Shown piece after piece: positions 26,594-35,817 of a stretch of 55,809 nt of DNA. The DNA lies in contig JAAFAI010000029.1 in NCBI GenBank assembly GCA_018222405.1, positions 1 through 55,809 of the forward strand, read 5' to 3'. The notes beneath the pieces were generated by a model. That model was not told where the DNA came from. It saw only the letters and a program-made list of their open reading frames with translations, and did no database searches. The number at the start of each line of letters is the position of its first letter. Positions within the stretch are counted from its first letter, which is position 1. Origin of the DNA: Gammaproteobacteria bacterium. GTDB lineage: Bacteria; Pseudomonadota; Gammaproteobacteria; Enterobacterales; Alteromonadaceae. Both the position numbers and the translations under genes were made by a program.

Positions 26594-28360
26594 TTGAGTC
26601 GTAGTCGCACGCGCATTCTTTTTCTGGCAGGGTGCCTAACCCTGTCTTCCAGTTTTCATGCTCTGGCTCAGCAAACCCCGGCCCCCCGTGAAGCGGGCGA
26701 GCCGGAAGCCGCTACCGGTTATATCGAGAAAAAAGCCCATATCAGTCAGGATTACATGGTGGTTGCCGCCAATCCTTATGCCTCCTGGGCGGGCAAGAAC
26801 ATCATCGAACAGGGCGGTAGCGCCATCGATGCGGCAGTTGCCGTGCAGGCCATGTTAACCCTGGTAGAGCCGCAATCGTCTGGTATTGGCGGTGGCGCTT
26901 TTATGTTGTACTGGGATAACAAAGCCAAAAAGCTGCACACTTTCGACGGCCGTGAAATGGCCCCGGCGGGAGTTAATGCCTACTGGTTTATGGAGCACGG
27001 TAAGCCCATGAAATGGCTGGATGCGGTGGTTGGCGGTAAGTCAGTTGGTGTACCGGGCGCACTCAAGGCGTTAGAAACGGCCCATAGCCAGTTTGGTAAG
27101 CTCGACTGGCCGGTATTGTTCCGCGATGCCATTAATACCTCAGAAGAGGGGTTTAAGGTGTCTAAGCGGCTGGAAAAACTGGTCACCATGGCCGAACAGT
27201 ACCACAAGGGCATGAAAACCTTTCCCAGCACGGCAACCTACTTCTATCCGGCGGGCAAACCATTACAGGCGGGTACCACCAAGAAGAATCAGGCTTTAGG
27301 TAAAACCCTGCGCAATATTGCAGAGCAGGGCGCAGATTACATGTACACCGGCGAGCTGGCAGCAAAAATTGCCAAAGCGGTGCAAGGGGTAGAAATTAAC
27401 CCTGGTGTATTAACTGCCGAAGACATGGCCAATTACAAAGCGATTGAGCGCAACGGCGTGTGTGGTGAATACCGTAGCAAGCAAATCTGCGGCATGGCTC
27501 CACCCAGCTCAGGCGGCATTAACGTTTTTCAGGTACTCAAACTGCTGGAAGGTTTTGATTTATCTGAATACCCCATCGACAGCGTAGAATTTGCCAACCT
27601 GTATACGCAGGCGAGCGCGTTAGCCTATGCCGATCGTGAAAAATACATTGCCGACAGTGACTTTACCAATCTGCCATACGGAGCGTTGATCAACGAAGGT
27701 TATCTGCATCGCCGCGCAGAAAGCATCAAGGTTGATAAGCCCTGGCGCTTTGCCCGCCCCGGTGAACCCTTTTCTACTCAGGTCAGCCAGGGGAGCTCGC
27801 TGGAACAGCCAAATACCAGCCATTTTGTTATCGTTGATAAAGAGGGTAATGCGGTATCCATGACTACCAGTATCGAGTTTATGTTTGGTTCGGGCATAAT
27901 GGTTGACGGCTTTTTGCTGAATAACCAGCTAACCGACTTCTCGTTCTCGCCATCAATGAACCGCTTCCCGGTACCGAACCGGGTAGAGCCACATAAACGT
28001 CCGCGCAGTGCCATGAGTCCTACCATGGTGTTTAACGATCAGGGCGAGCTTGAAATTCTGGTGGGTTCACCGGGTGGTAGCCGTATTATCAGTTATGTAG
28101 CGCAAACCCTGATAGGTGTGATTGATTACAACCTGGATATCCAGCAGGCCATTAACCTGCCGAAGATCACCAATCGTAACGATTACACTGCGCTGGAAAA
28201 AGGCACGCCTATTGAGGCGCTACAGGGCCCGCTGGAGGCACTTGGTCATAAAGTTAAAGTGGTCGATCTGAATAGCGGTCTGCACGGTATACAGGTAACC
28301 AAAAAAGGCTATGTGGGCGGCGCCGATCCGCGACGTGAAGGCGTAGCGGTAGGCAAATAA
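26594..28360 (+). CDS. ggt: Gamma-glutamyltransferase
   Basis: This periplasmic Ntn-hydrolase cleaves the gamma-glutamyl bond of glutathione and related compounds and matures by self-cleavage. The start is a TTG at 26594 with AGAGGAAG upstream. The 588 residues begin with a signal peptide ending near FHALA. The autocatalytic Thr, which becomes the N-terminus of the small subunit, is in QPNTSHFVIVD. Substrate-binding motifs are SSGIGGGAFML, PPSSGG and GSPGGSRI. An enoyl-CoA hydratase gene precedes it and a strong terminator follows. Confidence 0.95.
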   Translation: MSRSRTRILFLAGCLTLSSSFHALAQQTPAPREAGEPEAATGYIEKKAHISQDYMVVAANPYASWAGKNIIEQGGSAIDAAVAVQAMLTLVEPQSSGIGGGAFMLYWDNKAKKLHTFDGREMAPAGVNAYWFMEHGKPMKWLDAVVGGKSVGVPGALKALETAHSQFGKLDWPVLFRDAINTSEEGFKVSKRLEKLVTMAEQYHKGMKTFPSTATYFYPAGKPLQAGTTKKNQALGKTLRNIAEQGADYMYTGELAAKIAKAVQGVEINPGVLTAEDMANYKAIERNGVCGEYRSKQICGMAPPSSGGINVFQVLKLLEGFDLSEYPIDSVEFANLYTQASALAYADREKYIADSDFTNLPYGALINEGYLHRRAESIKVDKPWRFARPGEPFSTQVSQGSSLEQPNTSHFVIVDKEGNAVSMTTSIEFMFGSGIMVDGFLLNNQLTDFSFSPSMNRFPVPNRVEPHKRPRSAMSPTMVFNDQGELEILVGSPGGSRIISYVAQTLIGVIDYNLDIQQAINLPKITNRNDYTALEKGTPIEALQGPLEALGHKVKVVDLNSGLHGIQVTKKGYVGGADPRREGVAVGK

Positions 28361-28391
28361 CGCAGCGCTTTTAAGGTACGTCAGATATAAG

Positions 28392-28430
28392 AAAGGCCGG
28401 TAAGCATCACTTACCGGCCTTTTTATTTTT
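28392..28430 (+). terminator. Terminator of ggt
   Basis: A perfect 13-bp stem (28392-28404 with 28410-28422), a CATCA loop, and a T-rich tail. Confidence 0.88.
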
Positions 28431-28519
28431 AGGCGTTAACAACCAACTCTATAAATAAGTCAATTATTTGAGGTAATACTTACCACTTGCTGTTTGCGGC
28501 TACCAAAGAATGATGATTA

Positions 28520-28758
28520 CGGTTCGCTGCCGGAGTCGCCGGCAGCGACCAAAGGGTGTTGTGCGACCCGGTGACCGTGAACCACTCTGGACTCCCCACA
28601 GCCCTTAACAGTGAACAGCGCCATTGTCCCTGGCAGAACAAACTAGACCGTCAATGACGGCACATCCATGTGCCGCATCGACTGAATCCTCATCCATGAT
28701 GATTCTTCTAGTTTGTTATGTATGCCAGTGACAATGACAACACTGAAGAAGGGCACAC
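28520..28758. ncRNA. Highly structured non-coding element of unknown class
   Basis: This convergent intergenic stretch has no gene but is rich in nested inverted repeats. A GC-rich hairpin is at 28525-28547 (CGCTGCCGG/CCGGCAGCG). From 28601 to 28754 a long imperfect stem pairs GCCCTT, CAGTG, CATTGTC, CTGGCA and AACAAACTAGA with their complements in reverse order. Its head holds three small hairpins at 28648-28660, 28661-28672 and 28684-28705. On the minus strand two of the hairpin loops read ATGGAT, with a GGA at the apex. It could be a small RNA, an extragenic repeat unit or a MITE; no promoter or terminator decides the strand. Confidence 0.55.
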
Positions 28759-28836
28759 ATTCTGTTCTTTCTCCGACTTATATTAAAGCTCCAATACAAT
28801 AGTGACGCGCTGAAGTATATATGAGCAGTTTTTTTA

Positions 28837-30114
28837 CTATACGCTAACGGCGTTCAGTGCTTGTTCAACATCGGCGATGATGTCGTCGATGTTTTCAATG
28901 CCCACTGAAATTCGCACCAGATCGGCGCTTACACCAGCACTGGCTAACTCTTCTTCGTTTAACTGACGGTGGGTGGTAGTGGCCGGGTGACAGGCCAGTG
29001 ACTTGGCGTCGCCAATGTTCACCAGGCGCAAAATCATCTGCAGGGCATCAATAAACTGCGCGCCGGCTTCACGGCCGCCCTTTATACCAAAACTTAAGAT
29101 ACCTGATGCCTTACCGCTGGTTATTTTCTCGCAGGTGGCGCGGTAGGGACTATCGGCCAGGCCGGCATAGTTTACCCAGCTGACTTTTTCGTGGTTACTC
29201 AGGTAGGAAGCCAGTTTTTCGGCGTTCTCGCAGTGGCGCTCCATACGCAGGCACAGGGTTTCAAGTCCCTGTAGGATCTGAAAGGCATTCATCGGGCTGA
29301 TAGCCGCGCCGGTGTTGCGCAGTGGTACCACCCGGCAACGGCCGATATAGGCGGCAGGACCAAGAGCCTCGGTATATACCACACCATGATAGGACGGATC
29401 GGGCTCATTCAGCACGGCAAAACGTTCTTTATTGGCAGCCCAGTCAAACTTACCGCTGTCCACAATGATGCCGCCTACGCTGGTGCCGTGGCCGCCAATG
29501 TACTTGGTGAGACTGTGCACCACAATATCCGCGCCCAGTTCAAAGGGACGACACAAAACAGGCGTGGCAACGGTGTTATCAACGATTACCGGCACGCCGT
29601 GTTTATGGGCAATTTCGGCCAGTTTCTGAATATCGACCACGTTACCGGCCGGATTACCGATAGACTCACAAAAAACGGCTTTGGTGTTTTCATCAATGGC
29701 TTTGTCGAACCCATCGTAATCGTCGTGAGAGACCATTTTTACCTGCACGCCCTGACGCGGCAGCGTATGGGCAAACAGGTTATAGGTACCACCGTAGAGC
29801 TGACTGGTACTGACAATATTACTGCCTACTTCACAGATTGCCTGCAGCGCATAGGTGATGGCTGCCATACCCGAGGCCAGTGCCAGCGCCCCAATACCAC
29901 CTTCCATTGCTGCCACACGTTCTTCCAGTACCGCCGTGGTAGGGTTCATGATGCGGGTATAGATATTGCCCGCCACCTTCAGATCAAATAAGTCAGCGCC
30001 ATGCTGCGTATCGTCAAAGGTGTAAGAAGTGGTTTGATAAATTGGTACAGCCGCTGCCTTGGTAGTGGCTTCAGACTCGTAGCCGTGGTGCAGCGCAATG
30101 GATTCTAATTTCAT
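28837..30114 (-). CDS. metY: O-acetylhomoserine sulfhydrylase (MetY-like)
   Basis: This Cys/Met metabolism PLP enzyme of 425 residues makes homocysteine from O-acetylhomoserine and sulfide. It starts MKLESIALHHGYESEATTKA, has YTFDDTQHGADLFDL and TRIMNPTT, which are typical of the sulfhydrylase branch, the PLP lysine in VVHSLTKYIGGHG, and a C-terminal MSVGIENIDD-like segment (RISVGIENIDDI). The length is longer than cystathionine gamma-synthases, as expected for MetY. It is monocistronic. The upstream region is shared with the divergent cytochrome c gene and contains an FNR-like box. Confidence 0.9.
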   Translation of the reverse strand: MKLESIALHHGYESEATTKAAAVPIYQTTSYTFDDTQHGADLFDLKVAGNIYTRIMNPTTAVLEERVAAMEGGIGALALASGMAAITYALQAICEVGSNIVSTSQLYGGTYNLFAHTLPRQGVQVKMVSHDDYDGFDKAIDENTKAVFCESIGNPAGNVVDIQKLAEIAHKHGVPVIVDNTVATPVLCRPFELGADIVVHSLTKYIGGHGTSVGGIIVDSGKFDWAANKERFAVLNEPDPSYHGVVYTEALGPAAYIGRCRVVPLRNTGAAISPMNAFQILQGLETLCLRMERHCENAEKLASYLSNHEKVSWVNYAGLADSPYRATCEKITSGKASGILSFGIKGGREAGAQFIDALQMILRLVNIGDAKSLACHPATTTHRQLNEEELASAGVSADLVRISVGIENIDDIIADVEQALNAVSV

Positions 30115-30236
30115 AGTGATAAATATCCTGAGATGTCCTGATTAAAACTCGGCCAATATCATGGTTTATGTCACCCATACCTGCAACAAGTATTTTACAT
30201 TTACCTGCTGATTAACCGCTTACTGTGCTGAATTCA

Positions 30237-30250
30237 TTGATCTAAATCAG
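30237..30250. promoter_or_regulatory. FNR/CRP-like box between metY and cytochrome c
   Basis: TTGATCTAAATCAG matches the FNR consensus TTGAT-N4-ATCAA at all but the last base. It lies 114 bases upstream of the cytochrome c ATG and about 120 upstream of metY. Oxygen-responsive control of the cytochrome is inferred. Confidence 0.6.
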
Positions 30251-30363
30251 GCGCTGTCCAAACCAGTACTTTGGGAGGATTGTTGCTGAAATCCACTGTA
30301 CCTATGCTTGATACCAGACACGCTTTTTCGTTCACAGAACGAGACTAAAATGAGGAAATACCC

Positions 30364-30750
30364 ATGAAAAAAACAGTAATGTTGATGGCACTTGGTGCAG
30401 GCATGCTGGCAAACGGTCTGGCAGCAAAAGAAACTGAGTCACAGGACGTTAAAATGATCAATCTGGCCCACCAGAGTGGTTGCGTTACCTGCCACTCAAT
30501 CGCCAGTGGCGGCAGTGGTCCGGCAGGCTTAAAGCCGATTGGCCCGGCGTGGCAGGATGTGGCGAAAAAATACAGTGACGTAGAAAATGCTCAGGAAGCG
30601 TTGGTAACTACTGTACTAAATGGTTCAAGCCCTTATGCCAGCCACTGGAAAGGTGAGGTAAGTGGTTTTGCGATGCCACCCAATTCAGTGGTCATCAACA
30701 AAGAACAGGCTAATGAGCTGGTGGGCTGGATCCTGCATCTGGCCGATTAA
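30364..30750 (+). CDS. Periplasmic c-type cytochrome (c551/c5-like)
   Basis: A 128-residue mono-haem electron carrier. A signal peptide (about 1-21, ending GLAA) is followed by the haem motif CVTCH near residue 39 and a late axial Met in GFAMPPNSV, the class I layout. Such cytochromes feed terminal oxidases or peroxidases. An FNR-like site lies upstream. It is a single gene and no partner reductase is adjacent. Confidence 0.92.
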   Translation: MKKTVMLMALGAGMLANGLAAKETESQDVKMINLAHQSGCVTCHSIASGGSGPAGLKPIGPAWQDVAKKYSDVENAQEALVTTVLNGSSPYASHWKGEVSGFAMPPNSVVINKEQANELVGWILHLAD

Positions 30751-30796
30751 TCATTATCGGCAAAATATTACGGTCCCGGCCAGCCCGGGATCGTAG

Positions 30797-31252
30797 TTAT
30801 AAAAAGGGATCAGCCTGAATTTTATCGACCTTCCACTGGCCGCTCACTTTCTTAAGCTCCAGCGTACGTAAATCTTCTACTTTATCACCGTTATACTGGC
30901 CAGAAAAAAACAGCGTAACATTAGCGTTATCGGCATATTCGGTGCGACCAACTGACTGACTGGTTTGTGGAGTTACTTCCACCGTATCGTATTTAAGGTT
31001 AAATACATGGCGCTGAACATTGTTCTGGGTGTGGTAGCGTTTCAGGATCCGCGCCATACGATCGGTACTTAACTCCACCGCACGGTCAAGGTTTTCATCC
31101 AGGTATACGCCTCGAATAAACATTACCGCAGTATATTCCGGCGTGTTTTCATCGAGCATACCGTAACGGCCAATGCGCTCTTCTTTCTCGCAGGCGCTGA
31201 GCAGGAAAATAGCAATAAAAGAAATAATAAATAAACGAAAGCGTAACGGCAT
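30797..31252 (-). CDS. Hypothetical lipoprotein
   Basis: The product is a predicted lipoprotein of about 151 residues, starting MPLRFRLFIISF at 31252, with a lipobox ending LLSAC. The mature part is a small alpha/beta domain with a TPEYTAVMFIRGVY helix and a final strand-rich segment (LELKKVSGQWKVDKIQ), reminiscent of NTF2-like/DUF4878 lipoproteins. That similarity is weak. I do not know the function. It lies between the convergent cytochrome gene and cysK. Confidence 0.75.
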   Translation of the reverse strand: MPLRFRLFIISFIAIFLLSACEKEERIGRYGMLDENTPEYTAVMFIRGVYLDENLDRAVELSTDRMARILKRYHTQNNVQRHVFNLKYDTVEVTPQTSQSVGRTEYADNANVTLFFSGQYNGDKVEDLRTLELKKVSGQWKVDKIQADPFL

Positions 31253-31320
31253 AACTATTACCACCGGTATTAATCAGTGCCTTACTGTAACTTTAGTCTA
31301 TTTATTTGGCAAACGGATAA

Positions 31321-31347
31321 AGAAACGGGGCCATGTGGCCCCGTTTC
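31321..31347 (-). terminator. Hairpin after cysK
   Basis: A near-perfect stem GAAACGGGGCCA/TGGCCCCGTTTC with a two-base loop lies 23 bases past the cysK stop. The trailing T content on the minus strand is weak, so it may be an attenuated terminator or a processing/stability hairpin. Confidence 0.55.
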
Positions 31348-31369
31348 TGATTGATTATTGAATAATCAA

Positions 31370-32335
31370 TTACTGTACTTCTTCCTGATCGCCAAAGGCA
31401 CCAGCAAATAACGGGCTGGACAGATAGCGCTCAGTACCACTGGCAAGCAGCACTACCACAATCTTGTCTTTGTTCTCCGGGCGCTCAGCAAAACGCTTGG
31501 CGGCAACCACGGCTGCACCAGAAGAAATACCTGCCAGGATACCTTCTTCTTTCATCAGGCGGTGAGCCATTTCCATACATTCTTCGTTGCTGACCTGTTC
31601 GACTTCGTCGACCAGATCAAGGTCGAGGTTACCCGGAATAAAGCCGGCACCGATACCCTGAATTTTGTGTGGTCCCGGCGTCAGTTCTTCACCAGCTTTC
31701 GCCTGTGTGATAACCGGTGAATCAGTCGGTTCAACCGCTACAGAGGTAATTGCCTTACCCTGAGTGTTCTTGATGTAACGGCTAACACCAGTAATGGTAC
31801 CGCCGGTACCAACACCTGCTACAAACGCGTCCACTTTACCGTCGGTGGCTTCCCAGATTTCCGGACCAGTGGTTTTTTCGTGAATTTCCGGGTTGGCCGG
31901 GTTTTCAAACTGTTGCAGTAATACGTACTTATCCGGGTTGGAAACAACAATTTCCTGCGCGGCGGCAACGGCACCTTTCATGCCTTTAGGTGCTTCGGTA
32001 AGTACCAGGTTAGCACCCAGTGCTTTAAGCAGCTTACGACGCTCAAGGCTCATGCTTGAAGGCATGGTCAGGGTAATTTTATAACCACGGGCCGCGGCGA
32101 CGAATGCCAGCGCAATACCGGTGTTACCACTGGTTGGCTCAACAATTTCTTTGCCTTCAGTGAGGACACCGCGTTTTTCGGCATCCCAAATCATGTTAGC
32201 GCCAATACGGCACTTAACCGAGAAACTTGGGTTACGGGACTCAATTTTTGCGTATACGTTACCGCCAGTCACGCGCTTTAGCTTCACGAGTGGCGTATTA
32301 CCAATGGCCAGTGAATTATCTTCAAATACTTGCAT
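31370..32335 (-). CDS. cysK: Cysteine synthase A
   Basis: CysK makes cysteine from O-acetylserine and sulfide. The start at 32335 ([19 protein letters not shown]) has AAGGAA upstream; the frame is open 20 codons further. The 321-residue product has the PLP lysine in [14 protein letters not shown], the TSGNTGIAL substrate loop, and the phosphate-binding [10 protein letters not shown]. The SVKCRIG and MSLERRKLL blocks favour CysK over CysM. It is one of several sulfur-metabolism genes in the 20-32 kb region. Confidence 0.95.
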   Translation of the reverse strand: MQVFEDNSLAIGNTPLVKLKRVTGGNVYAKIESRNPSFSVKCRIGANMIWDAEKRGVLTEGKEIVEPTSGNTGIALAFVAAARGYKITLTMPSSMSLERRKLLKALGANLVLTEAPKGMKGAVAAAQEIVVSNPDKYVLLQQFENPANPEIHEKTTGPEIWEATDGKVDAFVAGVGTGGTITGVSRYIKNTQGKAITSVAVEPTDSPVITQAKAGEELTPGPHKIQGIGAGFIPGNLDLDLVDEVEQVSNEECMEMAHRLMKEEGILAGISSGAAVVAAKRFAERPENKDKIVVVLLASGTERYLSSPLFAGAFGDQEEVQ

Positions 32336-32516
32336 GGTGATTCCTTTTGATTGTCTTGGCTCCAGCGCGCTTTTGTTCAGGCTGACAAATCTCACAGAGA
32401 TTATTGGTGGAGCTTATTTGGTTACCCTTATATCATTGTTATTAAGTCATAAAATGCAAAGTGATTTTTGCTATATGATATGGTTATTTTAATGGTTAAA
32501 CGAAATAAGGATCCTA

Positions 32517-33353
32517 ATGGCATTTCAAGGCACCGACAGTTATATTGCCAGTGATGACCTGCAACTGGCAGTAAATGCAGCGATCACCCTCGAACGACCC
32601 CTGTTAATCAAAGGCGAGCCGGGAACGGGTAAAACCTTGCTGGCTGAGGAACTGGCGGCCAGCTTAGGCACGGATTTAATTCAGTGGCATATCAAATCGA
32701 CCACCAAAGCACAGCAGGGCCTGTACGAATATGATGCGGTGTCGCGTCTGCGTGACTCGCAGTTAGGCGACGATCGGGTTCACGACATCAGCAATTACAT
32801 TGTAAAAGGTAAATTATGGGAAGCCTTTGAGGCTGAAAAACGCCGGGTGTTGCTGATTGACGAAATAGACAAAGCTGATATTGAGTTTCCTAACGACCTG
32901 CTGCTTGAGCTGGATAAGATGGAATTCTATGTATATGAAACCCAGCAACGTATTAAAGCGGCTATCCGGCCCATCGTGGTGATTACCTCAAACAACGAAA
33001 AAGAACTGCCAGACGCGTTCCTGCGGCGTTGTTTCTTTCATTACATTAAGTTTCCCACACCAGATGAAATGCGCCAGATTGTGGAAGTGCATTTTCCAAA
33101 GATTAAAGCACGCCTGTTAGAGGAAGCATTAACGTCGTTCTTTAAACTGCGGGATATTCCGGGCCTAAAGAAAAAGCCTTCTACCTCAGAGCTGATTGAC
33201 TGGCTGAAATTGCTGGTAGCCGAAGATATTCCGCCGGAGGCGCTGCAGGACAAAGAGGGGAAAACCATTATTCCGCCGCTGTATGGCGCTTTACTTAAAA
33301 ACGAGCAGGATATTCACCTGTTCGAAAAACTGGTCTTTATGGCACGTCGCTAA
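32517..33353 (+). CDS. MoxR-family AAA+ ATPase
   Basis: A AAA+ chaperone-like ATPase of 278 residues. Walker A is GEPGTGKT at 33-40, Walker B is VLLIDEIDKA near 117, and sensor 1 is ITSNNEKELPDAFLRRC. MoxR proteins act with VWA-domain partners to insert metals or remodel client complexes. The partner VWA gene begins within the stop codon of this gene (TAATG), so they are coupled. The ATG at 32517 follows AAGGAT. Confidence 0.93.
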   Translation: MAFQGTDSYIASDDLQLAVNAAITLERPLLIKGEPGTGKTLLAEELAASLGTDLIQWHIKSTTKAQQGLYEYDAVSRLRDSQLGDDRVHDISNYIVKGKLWEAFEAEKRRVLLIDEIDKADIEFPNDLLLELDKMEFYVYETQQRIKAAIRPIVVITSNNEKELPDAFLRRCFFHYIKFPTPDEMRQIVEVHFPKIKARLLEEALTSFFKLRDIPGLKKKPSTSELIDWLKLLVAEDIPPEALQDKEGKTIIPPLYGALLKNEQDIHLFEKLVFMARR

Positions 33354-34531
33354 TGCTGGTTGATTTTTTCTTTACGCTCAGACGCTACGAGGTAAAAACC
33401 AGCCTGCGCGAGTTGTTGGATTTGATCCGGGCACTGGAGCAACAGGTTATCTTTGCCGATGTGGCGGCCTTTTATCATCTGGCGCGTATTACGCTGGTTA
33501 AAGATGAGTCCCAGTTCGACAAATACGACCGCGCATTTGCCAGTTATTTTGAAGGGGTGGAAGCCATCGACTTGTTTGGCGATACCATCGACGAGGAGTG
33601 GCTGCGCAAGGAATTTGAAAAACGCTTATCGGCCGAAGAACGGGAAAAGTTACGTCAGGAAGGCGGCCTCGATGAGCTGATGAAAAAGCTTCGTGAGCGT
33701 CTCGACGAACAGAAAAAGCGCCACGCTGGCGGTAATAAGTGGGTTGGCACCGGTGGTACCAGCCCGTTTGGTGCCTATGGCGACAACCCCGAAGGCGTTC
33801 GTATCGGACAAGATGGTAATCGCCGCTTTTCAGCCGTAAAGGTCTGGGATAAAAGGGAATTTAAGAATCTTGATGGCAATGCAGAGCTGGGTACGCGTAA
33901 CCTTAAAATGGCACTTCGCAAGTTACGCCAGTTCGCCCGCGGCGCAGCCAGCGAGGAATTAGACATATCCTCCACCATATCCAATACGGCAAAGCAGGGA
34001 GGCCTGCTTGATATCCACATGCGTCCAGAGCGGCACAACGCCGTTAAAGTACTCATGTTCTTTGATATCGGCGGTTCCATGGACAGTTATATCAAAAGCG
34101 TAGAGGAATTGTTTTCAGCCGTTCATGCGGAGTTTAAATATCTGGATTATTACTATTTTCATAACTGTGTGTATGAATCGGTATGGAAAGATAATGCCCG
34201 TCGCGATAATGAGCGCATGGATGTATGGGATGTGATCCACAAATACGGACCGGACTGTAAGGTGATATTTGTTGGCGATGCCACCATGGGGCCCTACGAG
34301 ATTGCTTACCCCGGCGGCAGCGTTGAACACTGGAATGAAGAACCGGGGGCGACCTGGTTAAACCGTATTACCCGTCATTTTAGTCACTGCATCTGGCTCA
34401 ACCCACAGCCGCAGCAATACTGGGGGTATTATCAGTCGGTAGCGTTGATCAAAGAATTAATGGCAGACAAGATGTTTCCGTTAACCTTGCAGGGCTTATC
34501 TGACGGTATTTCGGCCTTACAAAAAAAGTAA
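33353..34531 (+). CDS. VWA-domain protein (CoxE-like)
   Basis: The 392-residue partner of the MoxR ATPase. An N-terminal helical region with a charged stretch (about 80-125) is followed by the VWA domain from about residue 215. Its MIDAS motif reads DIGGSMDS, with Gly at the first Ser position of the usual DxSxS, as commonly seen in this family. A later VGDATMGPYE contributes the MIDAS acidic residue. Such MoxR-VWA pairs are proposed to assist maturation of cofactor-bearing or surface complexes. The client is unknown here. Confidence 0.9.
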   Translation: MLVDFFFTLRRYEVKTSLRELLDLIRALEQQVIFADVAAFYHLARITLVKDESQFDKYDRAFASYFEGVEAIDLFGDTIDEEWLRKEFEKRLSAEEREKLRQEGGLDELMKKLRERLDEQKKRHAGGNKWVGTGGTSPFGAYGDNPEGVRIGQDGNRRFSAVKVWDKREFKNLDGNAELGTRNLKMALRKLRQFARGAASEELDISSTISNTAKQGGLLDIHMRPERHNAVKVLMFFDIGGSMDSYIKSVEELFSAVHAEFKYLDYYYFHNCVYESVWKDNARRDNERMDVWDVIHKYGPDCKVIFVGDATMGPYEIAYPGGSVEHWNEEPGATWLNRITRHFSHCIWLNPQPQQYWGYYQSVALIKELMADKMFPLTLQGLSDGISALQKK

Positions 34532-34599
34532 CAATTTGAATTTTGCCCAGCGAGGCAATAAGAGTATAAATAGAATAAAAATAACAGGGAAATCGTGAC

Positions 34600-35817
34600 A
34601 TGACAGTCGAAGCTCCAGAGCAATTACCTGACAACAGCAAACAGCAAAGTGAAGCGCCGGAGGCGTTAAGCGCTAAGGAAACCCGCGAAATTGTCACGCC
34701 GTATGCATTTGGTGTGGCCGATGAACTGCTCGGCCAGCCGCTGGCATCGCCCATGCGCCGTCTGATTGCCCAGTGCATAGATGCTGGACTTGTTGTGTTG
34801 TTAAGTACGGCCCACGCGCTGGTACTGGCATTTTTTGTGGCAATTACGTTTTTCCGGGCCGGTAAACACCTGGCAGAAGGTGAGAAAAAACGCGGTTTTG
34901 CACGCAAGATGCTGCGCCTGAGTGCGGCCTGCTTATTGTTTTTTGTGACCTATGTGATTGTTGAGTCTTATAACTCAGCACCACCCATCAAGGAGCTCTC
35001 CCGCGATTCGGCACTGGTGTCTTCTGGCCTTAGAGTGGCACAAAAATATGCCTGGCAAAGCTGTGACGGTGACTTTAGCTGTTACAGCGAAGTTGCCGCA
35101 GGCTTTGGTGAGGCTTACGGCACCACCGGGGATACAGAGCAGGAGGCTACCGCCGTGTTTGATGGGTTTATTGGCGATAAGGATCTCACCGAAGCGCAGC
35201 AAAGCGAATTACGTGAGCTGTTTGTGGCCGAGTTTGCTCAGAGTAAGGCTTCTAACGCAGACAGTGAGGAGATAAACGACGAAGTACAGGCAGCCATCAG
35301 GGCAGGGCTGAGTGCCGGTTCAATGGGCGTCATTAATCCGGACCAGGCTGAATCAACGCCAGAGAAGCTGTCTGAGCCAGCAGTCGAACCGGTGTTAAAA
35401 CTTGGCCTGGGGAAAGACAACGACACCGAGAAAACCAACAGTTTAATCAGCTGGGTAGATGGCATAATTAAAGATCTTGGCCTCGGTTTTGGTTGGGCTG
35501 CGTTGTATTACAGCGTGCTCACTGCGTGGTGGCGCGGCCATACCATTGGCAAGCGCATCATGCGCATCAAGGTGGTAAAGCTGGATGGCAGCCCGCTCAA
35601 TTTATTTGAAAGTTTTGGCCGCTATGGTGGTTATACAGCCGGTATCGCCACCGGCTTACTGGGATTTTTACAGATATTCTGGGATCCTAACCGGCAGACC
35701 ATTCAGGATAAAATTGCTGAAACCCTGGTGTTGTATCGCCCACCGGGGTCCGTACCAATTCCACAGTTAATCAGTGAGCAACATTCGCCAGAGCCGGCCG
35801 ATGCGGAGAAAGAATGA
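34600..35817 (+). CDS. RDD-family membrane protein with large insertion
   Basis: A 405-residue inner-membrane protein. The RDD signature block (SPMRRLIAQCIDAGLVV) is near residue 50. Two membrane helices follow, then about 170 mostly soluble, acidic residues, and then the remaining RDD helices with GHTIGKRIMRIKVVKLDG near 305. The insertion has a CDGDFSCYS pair of cysteines and may lie in the periplasm. It sits after the MoxR/VWA pair and overlaps the next gene by four bases (ATGA), so it may be part of that transcription unit. Confidence 0.8.
   Translation: MTVEAPEQLPDNSKQQSEAPEALSAKETREIVTPYAFGVADELLGQPLASPMRRLIAQCIDAGLVVLLSTAHALVLAFFVAITFFRAGKHLAEGEKKRGFARKMLRLSAACLLFFVTYVIVESYNSAPPIKELSRDSALVSSGLRVAQKYAWQSCDGDFSCYSEVAAGFGEAYGTTGDTEQEATAVFDGFIGDKDLTEAQQSELRELFVAEFAQSKASNADSEEINDEVQAAIRAGLSAGSMGVINPDQAESTPEKLSEPAVEPVLKLGLGKDNDTEKTNSLISWVDGIIKDLGLGFGWAALYYSVLTAWWRGHTIGKRIMRIKVVKLDGSPLNLFESFGRYGGYTAGIATGLLGFLQIFWDPNRQTIQDKIAETLVLYRPPGSVPIPQLISEQHSPEPADAEKE

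Noticed and set aside
28560..28575. GTGCGAC resembling the 5' end of a group II intron
   Set aside because: No domain V hairpin or 3' end is present and the region is too short, so the match is chance.
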